Of a stretch of DNA of 64,000 bases, positions 1 to 8,819 are shown piece by piece. This stretch comes from Mucilaginibacter aquaedulcis (GTDB taxonomy: Bacteria > Bacteroidota > Bacteroidia > Sphingobacteriales > Sphingobacteriaceae), in assembly GCF_030409325.1 (NCBI RefSeq), contig NZ_JAUFPR010000002.1:620001-684000 (forward strand), in the 5' to 3' direction. The notes under the pieces are model-generated. The model saw only the letters and a list, made by a program, of their open reading frames with translations, was not told the origin of the DNA and ran no database searches. Position 1 is the stretch's first letter. Each line of letters starts with the position of its first letter. The translations under genes and the position numbers were made by a program.

Positions 1-18
1 ATTGAATTAATTGATGGA

Positions 19-1299
19 ATGAGAAGAAAATTACTGTTTATTGAACGAATGCTTCATGGTGATGGAAACTATGCATTCAACGCGCTTTTGCCCACAAGAA
101 TAAGGGGTACTTTTAGGGAAGCTGAAATACGGCAGGCATTGGAAGGATTACAAAAAAATCATGCTTTACTTAATGCTATAGTTAAAGACGATGAAAAAGG
201 ATATCCCTGGTTTGTTGTTGACGAAGCAAATCCGGTTAAAATTCCAATTCGTACCTTGATGCGAAATGATGAAGACGATTGGCAAACAGAGTCGGTAAAA
301 GAGTGGTCAAAAGCTTTTGATGGTTACAAAACTCCATTGATGCGCCTGGTTTGGATCAAAGGTGAATTGATTTCCGAATTAATATTTGTAATGCATCACT
401 GCCTTTTTGATGGCCGTTCCGCATTAATGATTCTGGAGGAGTTCCTCCAATTATTAGATGATCCTGACGTAGCTATTACTCCCGAATTACCTATATCAAA
501 CATCAGTGACGTGGTTCCGCAATCAATGCTGAATAATAGGTTTTATAATATTGTAGCAAAATTAGCCATAGGTGCTGCCTCTTTAACCTTATCCCTTATA
601 CCATCTAAAAACCGACCCAAAGTAAGAAAAAACGATTATCTAATTCACTGGAGGTTTGATAAGGAAACTACTACTGCCTTCCTTGCCCGATGTAAAAATG
701 AAAACGTCAGAGCACACAGCGTTATTTGTGCTATAATCCTGGATGCATTTAAGCAGGTTCAACGGAAGAAAGCGAAAAACAAGATCTTATGTCCGGTTGA
801 TATACGCAGCTTCAATCCGCAAATAAAGAAAAACAACATTTTCGCTTTCGCATTAATGATATTGGTTTCAGCTTATCCAGAAAGTGATTTTTTCAGTAAT
901 GCCAGGGCTATTCAAAAAGATATAGATAAGCGGATGGCCAAGCTCAATCCATATAAAATCATCATGCTTTTCGAGGCAGCACACGGATCGCTGCATAAAA
1001 TTGTAGATTTTTTAAGGCATCAGAAACCGGGAAATGATTGTATGTTTTCAAACCTTGGTAAAATTGACATTCCACATCAATATCAATCGTTTGAACTTGA
1101 AAACATATTCAGTCCGTCGGTTATGGTACCAGAAGGTCATGCAACTGCCTTTACTACTTCAACTCATATGGGTGAAATAGATTTTTCTTTCATAAGCAAT
1201 GAAAATAGTTTATCCTTTGAAGATGCTAAAGCTATTAAAGATAAAATGATAAATACCATAACAAGATTGGCCGCAACCAAAGAACTTAGTATAGCGTAA
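19..1299 (+). CDS. Condensation-domain acyltransferase-like protein, paralogue 1
   Basis: A 426-aa protein of the condensation/alcohol-acyltransferase fold (PapA5, AATase and NRPS C-domain superfamily). The hallmark HHxxxDG motif is visible as HHCLFDG at residues 126-132; in this superfamily the second His is the catalytic base for acyl transfer to an alcohol or amine. A late SNLGKIDIP segment and a DFSF segment near residue 390 match conserved blocks of the C-terminal half. There is no signal peptide and no carrier domain, so it should act in the cytoplasm on a diffusible acyl donor (inference). The frame is open to the window edge, but ATG 19 aligns with the starts of the two downstream paralogues. 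The stop overlaps the next start (TAATG). The substrate is unknown. Confidence 0.75.
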   Translation: MRRKLLFIERMLHGDGNYAFNALLPTRIRGTFREAEIRQALEGLQKNHALLNAIVKDDEKGYPWFVVDEANPVKIPIRTLMRNDEDDWQTESVKEWSKAFDGYKTPLMRLVWIKGELISELIFVMHHCLFDGRSALMILEEFLQLLDDPDVAITPELPISNISDVVPQSMLNNRFYNIVAKLAIGAASLTLSLIPSKNRPKVRKNDYLIHWRFDKETTTAFLARCKNENVRAHSVICAIILDAFKQVQRKKAKNKILCPVDIRSFNPQIKKNNIFAFALMILVSAYPESDFFSNARAIQKDIDKRMAKLNPYKIIMLFEAAHGSLHKIVDFLRHQKPGNDCMFSNLGKIDIPHQYQSFELENIFSPSVMVPEGHATAFTTSTHMGEIDFSFISNENSLSFEDAKAIKDKMINTITRLAATKELSIA

Positions 1300-2579
1300 T
1301 GAAAAGAAAACTGCTATTTGGTGAAAGAGTGCTTCATGGAGATGGATCCCTACCCTTCAACGGCGTTATTCCCTTCAGGTTACGCGGCGTGTTTGAGGAG
1401 GTTAATATTCAATATGCGTTATTGCGCATACAGCAAAAACATCCCTGGCTTAATGCTTTTGTACAAAATGATGATAAATTAATGCCCTGGTTTATTATTA
1501 ATGAAGCAAAACCAATCAGAATACCTTTACGAATAGTGAACCGGACCGATGATAGTGATTGGCAAACAGAGGTTCACAGGGAGTTACTCACCCCTTTTGA
1601 TACCGCAAGCGGTCCACTTTTGCGTTTGGTATGGATGAAAGATCATAACGTATCTGACATGATCATCACCATCCACCATTGTTTATGCGATGGTGGTTCA
1701 GCTATGAGCATATTAGCCGAATTGCTTCAGATTTTAGATGATCCTAATGCAAACATCGGCACAGAAGCTCCAATAAAAGGTATTGAAGATATTATTCCTC
1801 CGACTATTCTTAATAACAAAACCAAACAAATAAAAGCTAAACTAATTGGTAGCCTGGCTGCCGTGGCTTTGAAGCTAATTCTGGTAAAGAAAAAGCCTAA
1901 TGACCGGGGAAAAGATTACATGATTCATTGGAAATTTGATGAAGAATTAAGTAAGGATATCATTGTTTACTGTAAATCAGCAGGCATAACAGTGAACACC
2001 ATGTTATGTGCTGTTTTATTAAGTGCTTTTAAAGAGGTTAGGAAAGATTTGGCTCATAACAAAGTATCATGTCCGGTAGATATCAGAAGATTCGCTCCCG
2101 AAATTAAGAAAGATCAACTATTTGCATTTGGCCTGATGCTGGTAGTTTCAGCACATGATGGTTTGAGCTTTTTAGATAATATCAAAGCGATGCAAAAGGA
2201 TGTTGATCAAAAATCAGCCAAGCTTGATCCCTATGGTACCATGATGATGATGGAATCGGCACACCCCGCCTTGGATAATTTTACCAATCTATTGAAAAAT
2301 GGCAAATCCACTAATGATTGCATGTTTTCCAATTTGGGTAAAATAGATATTCCGCATAAATACGGCTCATTTGAATTGGAAACCATATTTAGTCCCGGAG
2401 TAATTGGCCCTCTTGGTAATACAACAACACTTGTAACATCAACCTACCGAGGTCAAATGGATTTTTCATTTATAGCAAGCGAAGGTTTCATTCCTTACAA
2501 CGATGCAATGGCTATTAAAAATGAGATAATAGCCATTATTAAAAGACAGATAAGTCACGAATCAAAAGTTGCAGTATGA
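1299..2579 (+). CDS. Condensation-domain acyltransferase-like protein, paralogue 2
   Basis: A second 426-aa copy of the same family, aligning with paralogue 1 end to end (both open with a K-R/K-LLF-ER-LHGDG pattern). The active-site motif is HHCLCDG near residue 126 and SNLGKIDIPH recurs in the C-terminal half. It shares the start-stop overlap TAATG with the gene before it and ATGA with the gene after it, so translation of the three genes is probably coupled. The equal length and conserved blocks point to tandem duplication followed by divergence. It is predicted to be a soluble acyltransferase; donor and acceptor cannot be read from the sequence. It could equally be an epimerase- or cyclisation-type C domain. 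Confidence 0.75.
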   Translation: MKRKLLFGERVLHGDGSLPFNGVIPFRLRGVFEEVNIQYALLRIQQKHPWLNAFVQNDDKLMPWFIINEAKPIRIPLRIVNRTDDSDWQTEVHRELLTPFDTASGPLLRLVWMKDHNVSDMIITIHHCLCDGGSAMSILAELLQILDDPNANIGTEAPIKGIEDIIPPTILNNKTKQIKAKLIGSLAAVALKLILVKKKPNDRGKDYMIHWKFDEELSKDIIVYCKSAGITVNTMLCAVLLSAFKEVRKDLAHNKVSCPVDIRRFAPEIKKDQLFAFGLMLVVSAHDGLSFLDNIKAMQKDVDQKSAKLDPYGTMMMMESAHPALDNFTNLLKNGKSTNDCMFSNLGKIDIPHKYGSFELETIFSPGVIGPLGNTTTLVTSTYRGQMDFSFIASEGFIPYNDAMAIKNEIIAIIKRQISHESKVAV

Positions 2580-3850
2580 AGAGAAGATTGATGATGGTTG
2601 AGAGAATTATGTATGTTGATGCAGCTACACCCATCAACTGCGTGTTCACAGCCAAAGTAATTGGTAAAATAGATCCGGAAAATTTGAACATCGCACTTGC
2701 TAAAATACAACAGAAGCATCCTCTTCTGCGTGTTAGTATTGACGATGAGCAAAAGAACGGTCCATATTTTATTACTAATCAACAGATCAAGCCGATTCCT
2801 GTTCGCATTACAGAACGGCGAACTGACGATGATTGGCTAATAGAATCTGAAACGGAATGGTTTAAACTTTTTGACGGAAAGAATATGCCTTTGGCCCGGG
2901 TGGTTTGGGTAAGATCAGCATTAGTATCTGAACTCTTATTAATAATGCCTCATTGTGTTTGTGACGGTGCCACTTGCGTAGCATTAATGACTGAGATATT
3001 AAGTTTAACAGACAATCCGGAACAAGAACTTAAACCCTACACAACCTTCAACTCGGTAAAGGAATTGATGCCCTATGATTTTAATATGACTAAAAACTCA
3101 CGTAAAGGCACCTTTTTTTCTTTTTTAGGTAAGCTATTTTTTGTGTTTAAGAGTGTTAAGAATAACCATATTAAAACAAGTGATTATGTATTACACTGGA
3201 AACTTGATGAAGATAAAACTCTGGCTGTAACCGATGACTGTAAAAGTGCAGGTACTACGGTACATGCAGCTGTGTGTGTGGCATTACTTCAGGCTTTCCA
3301 AAAATTACATGGGGTTAAAGCTAAAGGTAAGATAATTAGCCCGGCAAATATCCGTCGTTTCATTCCTGAAATAAAAGAGGATAATATGTTTGCTTTTGCC
3401 CCTATTGTTGAATTAACGCTGGATAAAAAAAGCAGCAACTCTGATTTTTGGAATCTGGCCCGCAAAATAAAAACCGACCTTACTGCTAAGATCAAAGAAA
3501 TGAATGTTTACGAAATGCTGTGGATTGGAGAATATATGCATTCAACTGTAAATAAGATGATTAAAGTTTTAAAAGCAAGCGACGGTAGCCACGATATTAC
3601 TTTTTCAAATATGGGGAAGCTAAATATTCCTGAAACTTATCACACATTTAAATTAGAAACGGTTTACAGCCCAACGGTAGCATTTCCCTGGCGAAACGCA
3701 AATACGCTAATCACAACTACATTTAAAAACCAAATGGATTTTACATTTATGTCAAATGATAGTTTTATGAATAAGAATGAAGCTTTACAAATCAAGACTA
3801 TGGCGATGGAAATATTATTGGCGCATTTACAGCAGTTGTCACATGCCTGA
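2576..3850 (+). CDS. Condensation-domain acyltransferase-like protein, paralogue 3 (variant active site)
   Basis: The third tandem member, 424 aa, more diverged than the other two. The motif reads PHCVCDG: the first His of HHxxxDG is Pro, while the catalytic second His, the Asp and the Gly are kept. The late SNMGKLNIPE block and the DFTF block are present. It overlaps the previous gene by ATGA and the following membrane-protein gene by eight bases. It may be an active enzyme with altered specificity, or a partner subunit of the other two. Loss of the first His is tolerated in some acyltransferases of the superfamily, so inactivity cannot be assumed. Confidence 0.7.
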   Translation: MKRRLMMVERIMYVDAATPINCVFTAKVIGKIDPENLNIALAKIQQKHPLLRVSIDDEQKNGPYFITNQQIKPIPVRITERRTDDDWLIESETEWFKLFDGKNMPLARVVWVRSALVSELLLIMPHCVCDGATCVALMTEILSLTDNPEQELKPYTTFNSVKELMPYDFNMTKNSRKGTFFSFLGKLFFVFKSVKNNHIKTSDYVLHWKLDEDKTLAVTDDCKSAGTTVHAAVCVALLQAFQKLHGVKAKGKIISPANIRRFIPEIKEDNMFAFAPIVELTLDKKSSNSDFWNLARKIKTDLTAKIKEMNVYEMLWIGEYMHSTVNKMIKVLKASDGSHDITFSNMGKLNIPETYHTFKLETVYSPTVAFPWRNANTLITTTFKNQMDFTFMSNDSFMNKNEALQIKTMAMEILLAHLQQLSHA

Positions 3851-4370
3851 TATAGTTAAAACAAATAATAAAACTACGCTAAAGCAGTTCATAATCAAAC
3901 GGCTGATATTTTATATCATTCCTAACATTTTTTTCAATACCCTGATCGCTTACGCAAGCTTTAGCAAATTAGGTTATACCTACCTATTTGAAGGAGAGCA
4001 AAGTATTGCCCGGCTTACGCTTCCTATGGCCTTATTCTTACCTTTTATCATTACGCTTGATATCATCAAAAAAACAATACAAGCCACTGAACAAGGCAAA
4101 CTTGAATTATCACTTGATGAAAGCCTGATTAAAAACAAATTTATGCTGCAAATGAGTATTATGAATGGCTTAGGCACATTTTTGCTTATTTTGATCGTGA
4201 TGCTGGGTGTGCAACTAAGTTTACCTACACATTATAGGTTTGATGCAAGCTTGATGGCAATTCTTGACGGATTACTTGCTGCACTCCTTTCCGTAGTTTT
4301 CACGTATTTACCAATTAAAAAGCTAAAAAAACACATCCTCAAATCAGTAGAGATACATATAACACGTTGA
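3843..4370 (+). CDS. Four-helix membrane protein, last gene of the acyltransferase operon
   Basis: A 175-aa protein with four hydrophobic segments: near the N-terminus after a Lys-rich start, about residue 55, about residue 100 and about residue 135, plus a Lys-rich C-terminus. I do not recognise the family. The reading frame extends upstream to 3777, but the ATG at 3843 gives the short eight-base overlap with paralogue 3 (its stop is 3848-3850) and the natural hydrophilic start MPDIVKTNNK, so I chose it. Its position argues that it works with the acyltransferases, perhaps anchoring them or handling a lipid product at the inner membrane (inference). It converges on the GH92 gene at 4393. Confidence 0.65.
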   Translation: MPDIVKTNNKTTLKQFIIKRLIFYIIPNIFFNTLIAYASFSKLGYTYLFEGEQSIARLTLPMALFLPFIITLDIIKKTIQATEQGKLELSLDESLIKNKFMLQMSIMNGLGTFLLILIVMLGVQLSLPTHYRFDASLMAILDGLLAALLSVVFTYLPIKKLKKHILKSVEIHITR

Positions 4371-4392
4371 CCTAAACTGGTCAATAATCCTT

Positions 4393-7300
4393 TTAGAAAT
4401 CCACTTTTTCCTTATTGTATATTTCTGCGATCTCTGTTGTCGAAAGTGGCAGAGCATAAATCTTTATTTTATCCATATAGCCATGAAATACCCTTTCAGA
4501 CGGAAACTCCTCATTACGCCCAATTTGCCATTTATTAGCTACAGACAAATTTACCGGCCCTTCTACTACGGATGTGCCGCTTAGTTTACCATCAATATAA
4601 ACAGATAATATATTGCCGTTACAAACACCTGCTATATGATGCCAATGTTGTTTCCAGTTAACCGGAAGTTTTACGGTGCAATCGCCGCGTCCCCAGCCAC
4701 CGGCAAAAAAGGTGAGTGTTTTATTATCGTTCATTTGCAGTACATGAGTATCGCCTTTAGTTAGCATGTCAACCAGGCCTCTTTCTTGGCCATTTGGATA
4801 TACCCAAGACATCATGGTGATGGTTTGCTCCATATTATCAAGACTTGGAGCATTTTGTACTTCGGCAAAACAATTCTCGCCTAATAATATCCTTTGAATG
4901 GCCTCTGCTTTACTTGAGTCTGTTTGAATAATATGAGCATTATTCTCAAAGCCGGAACGATCAGTTATATATCTATTATTCGTATTCTCTGTAAATGAAA
5001 GATCAAGCAATAATGATTCATAATCATCTTCAAATACTTTATATATATTTTTTAATTCATTTATTTTCAAAACATTAACACCGATATTTAAACCAATAAA
5101 ATGATGCTTTATCTCTTTTTGTTCTCCTGGGCTAAGTTGTACCTGATCAGTATATAAAACTGAGTCATTAAGCGTTACGGGTATGTTGAACAATCTGTCT
5201 TTTCCGGTCAGGTTCTTAATGATGTAGCTAATTTGTTGCTCTTGTCCCTTCTTTATCAAAGCTTTTGATGCCAATGCGGTTATTTCAAAGGGATGTGTTA
5301 TCAGTTTTATTGGTTCAACAATTTCAACCTGGCTTTCCTTAAGGCTATCTAAAATTATCTGAACTTTTCCGAGCCGATATAATTTACAACTAAGTGAATC
5401 GGTAATCGTTGCTCCTTGCTGCACAAACACATTCTTATTTACTAATAACTGCCCGTTAACATTTAATTTAATATTTTTTGTACCGGTTGAACCATTGTTT
5501 TGCGCTGTATATATGAGCCATAAGGTTTCGTTAGGTTCAACTTTTGTTTTCCGGATGCTGTATCTCAGTATTTTGATATCTGCCGGGGTCTTAGTTTCAG
5601 ATAAATTAATGGGGTCCTTATCTTTTGGCCAACTATTATTGGGGCTGTGGTTCAACCCAAACTTCATTGTTCCACCATTAACTATTATCGAATGTGCTAT
5701 AGATAATTGCTGATAAGATTTTCCATTAACACTTAACCATTTTACGTATTTATTTGCAGCTGATTGATTTACCCCTTGAATGAGCCATGTTTTATTATTG
5801 GGTAAATGCAGGCTTGCAGATTGAAATAAGGGAGCTCCGATTGCATATTCTGGTCTGCCAGGGCTTGTAGGGAAAATTCCTAAGGCATTAAATATATAAG
5901 CACTTGACATGGCACCGAGGTCGTCATTACCAGGCAATCCATCCGGGCTATTTTTGTATCGTGATAACATAATATCCCGGCACCACTTCTGTGTCAGGTC
6001 AGGCCTTCCGGCAGAACTAAATAAATATGGAATATGTACAACAGTTTCATTATCAAACAGTACAACGTTATTACTTAATGCAGAATCTAATCGGGCGTTA
6101 AATTCCTTATTGCCTCCCATGAGGTTTACCAGATCTTTCGGATTATGCGGGACAAAATAGGAATACACCCACTTGTCACCCTCTTTGTATCCAGACATTC
6201 CCGGATCTATCTTAAAATTATTTCCTGATTTTGGCAGCATGAATAAAGACCCTGAATAAAAAAGATTCCTATAGTTGAAGCCACGCTGCTGTAAAAGCTG
6301 GTAGTCGGCTTCATTATGCATAATCTGTTTGGCATATTGAGCCAATGCCCAATCATTATAGGCATATTCTGCCGTACGTGTAACTGATTCGGAACTTGTA
6401 TATGGCACATACCCCATTCGATGATATATCTCCATATCCTTTTGAACAAATGGGGAATCAACAATATTGCTTTTCATGGCTTTGTAGGCCAAAGTTTTAT
6501 CAAAGCCTGTAACCCCTTTTAAATAAGCATCAACAATAATTGGTATTGCATGATTACCGGTCATGGTTTCGGTAGGCAGGTGACCACTTTGCTTGTAAAT
6601 ATCAAGCATAGATAAAATTACATCATTTTGCTTTTCAGGATATACTAAACTCAATAATGGATGTAAGGATCTGAATGTGTCCCATGGAGAAAAACCTCCA
6701 TACTGAACTTTACCCGAGGCATGATGAATATTACCATCCTCACCTCTATAATTACCATCAGCATCAGAAATTACCCAGGGAATTAAAAGCGAATGATATA
6801 ATGCAGTATAAAAAACGGCTTTATTGGTTTCGCTGGTATCTGTTATATCAATAGTTGATAATTGTTTGCTCCATTCATTAGCTGTTCTTTTAGCAAGCGT
6901 CTCTAAACTTATTTTATCAACTTCCTTATTTATATTGTTTTGAGCTCCGCTATAACTAATAGTAGATGTGCTAAATTTAATTTCAATAATTTTTTTATCG
7001 ATTGCAGCACTCTTAAAAGTAAACAGGTAACCATCTTGTACTTTTTGCCTAACAGTATAAGCTTCATTAAAATTAAACACCGTATTTAATGCCGAGCCAT
7101 GTATAGTTTGCCCCGAAACAATCTCCATATTTCCTGCATTCCTGATAAAAACCTGAGCCTTTGCTTTTGCTGGAAATGTAAAACGTAGTATGCCTGTTCG
7201 TGCTCCAGCACTGACTTCAGCTGTAATATTGTTGTTTTTAAACTTTACTTTATAGTAGCCCGGATGAGCCACCTCATCGCTATGAACAAAGCTACTATGA

Positions 7301-7674
7301 TAATGGCCGGGTTCAAATGCTTGCCCACCCGTAACAGGCATAATATACAAACGGCCGGCAGAGCCTTCCGGGAAACCGCTGTGATGATCAAAACAGCTGA
7401 AATAATAAATTGAAGAATCGATATAATTATAACCTTTAGTTCCTGTAACGCGGGTTTCAGGACTAATCTGTATAAATCCCGATGGCGCCACGGCTCCTGG
7501 GTAAGTTCCACCATCCCCTCCCCAGTGTGTTAACACACCGCTTTTAGTTGTGCCTATGAAGGGATTTACATATGAAATATTTGATCTACGCTGTCCTTGA
7601 GCTTTAATATCAGCCATCAGAAACAAAAGCAAGACAAACCATCTCGTCAAGAAAGCACGTTTCAACATAACCAA
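4393..7674 (-). CDS. GH92 family alpha-mannosidase with C-terminal LamG-like domain
   Basis: A 1093-aa secreted glycosidase. Residues 1-26 form a signal peptide. A GH92 catalytic region covers about residues 33-680: it opens with YVNPFIGT, has the WDTFRSLHP block near 331, the EGDKWVYSYFVPHN block near 498 (the Glu fits the family acid catalyst) and PGNDDLGAMSS near 581-591 carrying the paired Asp. GH92 enzymes are Ca-dependent inverting exo-alpha-mannosidases. A middle CARDB/Ig-like stretch (about 700-880) and a LamG/concanavalin-like jellyroll (about 890-1090) follow, which is longer than the usual 750-aa GH92 and suggests a glycan-binding module. It is the last gene of the PUL operon, two bases after the acetyltransferase gene. 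It acts in the periplasm or at the cell surface. Confidence 0.9.
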   Translation of the reverse strand: MVMLKRAFLTRWFVLLLFLMADIKAQGQRRSNISYVNPFIGTTKSGVLTHWGGDGGTYPGAVAPSGFIQISPETRVTGTKGYNYIDSSIYYFSCFDHHSGFPEGSAGRLYIMPVTGGQAFEPGHYHSSFVHSDEVAHPGYYKVKFKNNNITAEVSAGARTGILRFTFPAKAKAQVFIRNAGNMEIVSGQTIHGSALNTVFNFNEAYTVRQKVQDGYLFTFKSAAIDKKIIEIKFSTSTISYSGAQNNINKEVDKISLETLAKRTANEWSKQLSTIDITDTSETNKAVFYTALYHSLLIPWVISDADGNYRGEDGNIHHASGKVQYGGFSPWDTFRSLHPLLSLVYPEKQNDVILSMLDIYKQSGHLPTETMTGNHAIPIIVDAYLKGVTGFDKTLAYKAMKSNIVDSPFVQKDMEIYHRMGYVPYTSSESVTRTAEYAYNDWALAQYAKQIMHNEADYQLLQQRGFNYRNLFYSGSLFMLPKSGNNFKIDPGMSGYKEGDKWVYSYFVPHNPKDLVNLMGGNKEFNARLDSALSNNVVLFDNETVVHIPYLFSSAGRPDLTQKWCRDIMLSRYKNSPDGLPGNDDLGAMSSAYIFNALGIFPTSPGRPEYAIGAPLFQSASLHLPNNKTWLIQGVNQSAANKYVKWLSVNGKSYQQLSIAHSIIVNGGTMKFGLNHSPNNSWPKDKDPINLSETKTPADIKILRYSIRKTKVEPNETLWLIYTAQNNGSTGTKNIKLNVNGQLLVNKNVFVQQGATITDSLSCKLYRLGKVQIILDSLKESQVEIVEPIKLITHPFEITALASKALIKKGQEQQISYIIKNLTGKDRLFNIPVTLNDSVLYTDQVQLSPGEQKEIKHHFIGLNIGVNVLKINELKNIYKVFEDDYESLLLDLSFTENTNNRYITDRSGFENNAHIIQTDSSKAEAIQRILLGENCFAEVQNAPSLDNMEQTITMMSWVYPNGQERGLVDMLTKGDTHVLQMNDNKTLTFFAGGWGRGDCTVKLPVNWKQHWHHIAGVCNGNILSVYIDGKLSGTSVVEGPVNLSVANKWQIGRNEEFPSERVFHGYMDKIKIYALPLSTTEIAEIYNKEKVDF

Positions 7675-7676
7675 AC

Positions 7677-8804
7677 TTATATCTTAATGTAAATCTTCCT
7701 CTTATCCATTACATAGCCAACAAACCAGCAAAGCATCATATAGCACAATGCAAAAACCAATGTACCAAACGCACCAGGGAAAAGTTGCTGGTAAAACACC
7801 TGGTTTATCCAGTCGTAAAAACTCAAACCTGTTTTTACCCAGATGGTTGAAATTACAGTAAACAGTAGCTCAGATAATAAATAAATAGCCAACGAATTAC
7901 GGCCAAATACCAGGAAAAAATCGGTCCCTCGCTTAATACTCTTTATTTCAAAAGCATATATTAATATACCAATGATCACGAGATCGATACCTATTGTAAG
8001 CAAAGTAAAAGTACTTGTCCATAATTTTTTAGCGATGGGAAAAAACTGTCCCCAGAATAATGCGATAAATATTAAGCAAGCACCCGAGATTAATAATTTG
8101 GCAACAGATTCGTAATTGCGTCCTTTACGTTGTATGTAGGCACCCGCTAAATAACCGGCTACAACGTTAACGATGGCCGGCAAGGTACTCAGCAAACCTT
8201 CCGGGTCAAATGCTATAGGGCCACCTTTGTCATGATACAGATGCGCATTCCCCATAATTAAAATATCCAAACGGGTTCCGGCATTACCAAGCATGGTAAA
8301 TGCCTTTCCAGCCTCCCCAAATAGTAACAAAAACAGCCAGTAACCGATTAAAAGTACTACCGAAATAATAACCGCCGTTTTTTTCGAGCAGTAATGCACA
8401 ATGAGCGATCCAAAAAAATAGCAAAGTGCTATGCGCTGTAATACACCCATGATACGGGTATTACTTAAAGGATTAAAAGCCCAGCTTCCGGCTTCGCGAT
8501 GAAAAAACGGGAACCAGTACATCAGGTATCCTAATAAAAATATAATGAACGTACGCTTACCTATTTTACGCAAAAAAGAACTATCACTTTCAAATTTGTT
8601 CTTAGAAAAGCTCAAGGCATTTCCTACTGCAAAAAGAAACGATGGAAAAACAAGATCAGTTGGAGTAAAACCAAACCAGGCAGCATGATCAAGCGGTGCC
8701 CATTGCACAGCACCCGAACCAGGAGCATTTACAATGATCATGAAGCATATGGTCATACCTCTGAAAATATCAAGTGTTATAAATCTGTCTTTTGATAAAG
8801 CCAT
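7677..8804 (-). CDS. HGSNAT/DUF5009-like membrane acetyltransferase
   Basis: A 375-aa polytopic inner-membrane protein with about ten hydrophobic segments. The N-terminus has RFITLDIFRG followed by LDHAAWFGFTPTDLVFPSF. This is the signature of the DUF5009/YeiB-like family that includes human heparan-alpha-glucosaminide N-acetyltransferase; His40 in LDHAAW sits where the family carries its conserved His. In the human enzyme, acetyl groups are moved from cytoplasmic acetyl-CoA across the membrane to terminal glucosamine. Here it lies between GH35 (15 bases) and GH92 (2 bases) in the PUL, so transmembrane acetylation of glucosamine before GH89 cleavage is a reasonable role, but it is inferred. 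Start ATG 8804 is the first Met and fits the family. Confidence 0.8.
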   Translation of the reverse strand: MALSKDRFITLDIFRGMTICFMIIVNAPGSGAVQWAPLDHAAWFGFTPTDLVFPSFLFAVGNALSFSKNKFESDSSFLRKIGKRTFIIFLLGYLMYWFPFFHREAGSWAFNPLSNTRIMGVLQRIALCYFFGSLIVHYCSKKTAVIISVVLLIGYWLFLLLFGEAGKAFTMLGNAGTRLDILIMGNAHLYHDKGGPIAFDPEGLLSTLPAIVNVVAGYLAGAYIQRKGRNYESVAKLLISGACLIFIALFWGQFFPIAKKLWTSTFTLLTIGIDLVIIGILIYAFEIKSIKRGTDFFLVFGRNSLAIYLLSELLFTVISTIWVKTGLSFYDWINQVFYQQLFPGAFGTLVFALCYMMLCWFVGYVMDKRKIYIKI

Positions 8805-8819
8805 TTGTTATAATATATT

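Noticed and set aside
19..3850. Nonribosomal peptide synthetase fragments
   Set aside because: No adenylation, carrier or thioesterase domain is present, and each protein is complete and of similar length, so they are stand-alone acyltransferase-type proteins.
5909..6160. Open frames opposite the GH92 gene, and similar ones opposite GH35, GH89 and the giant genes
   Set aside because: They lie entirely within well-supported genes on the other strand, have no family features and follow from codon composition.
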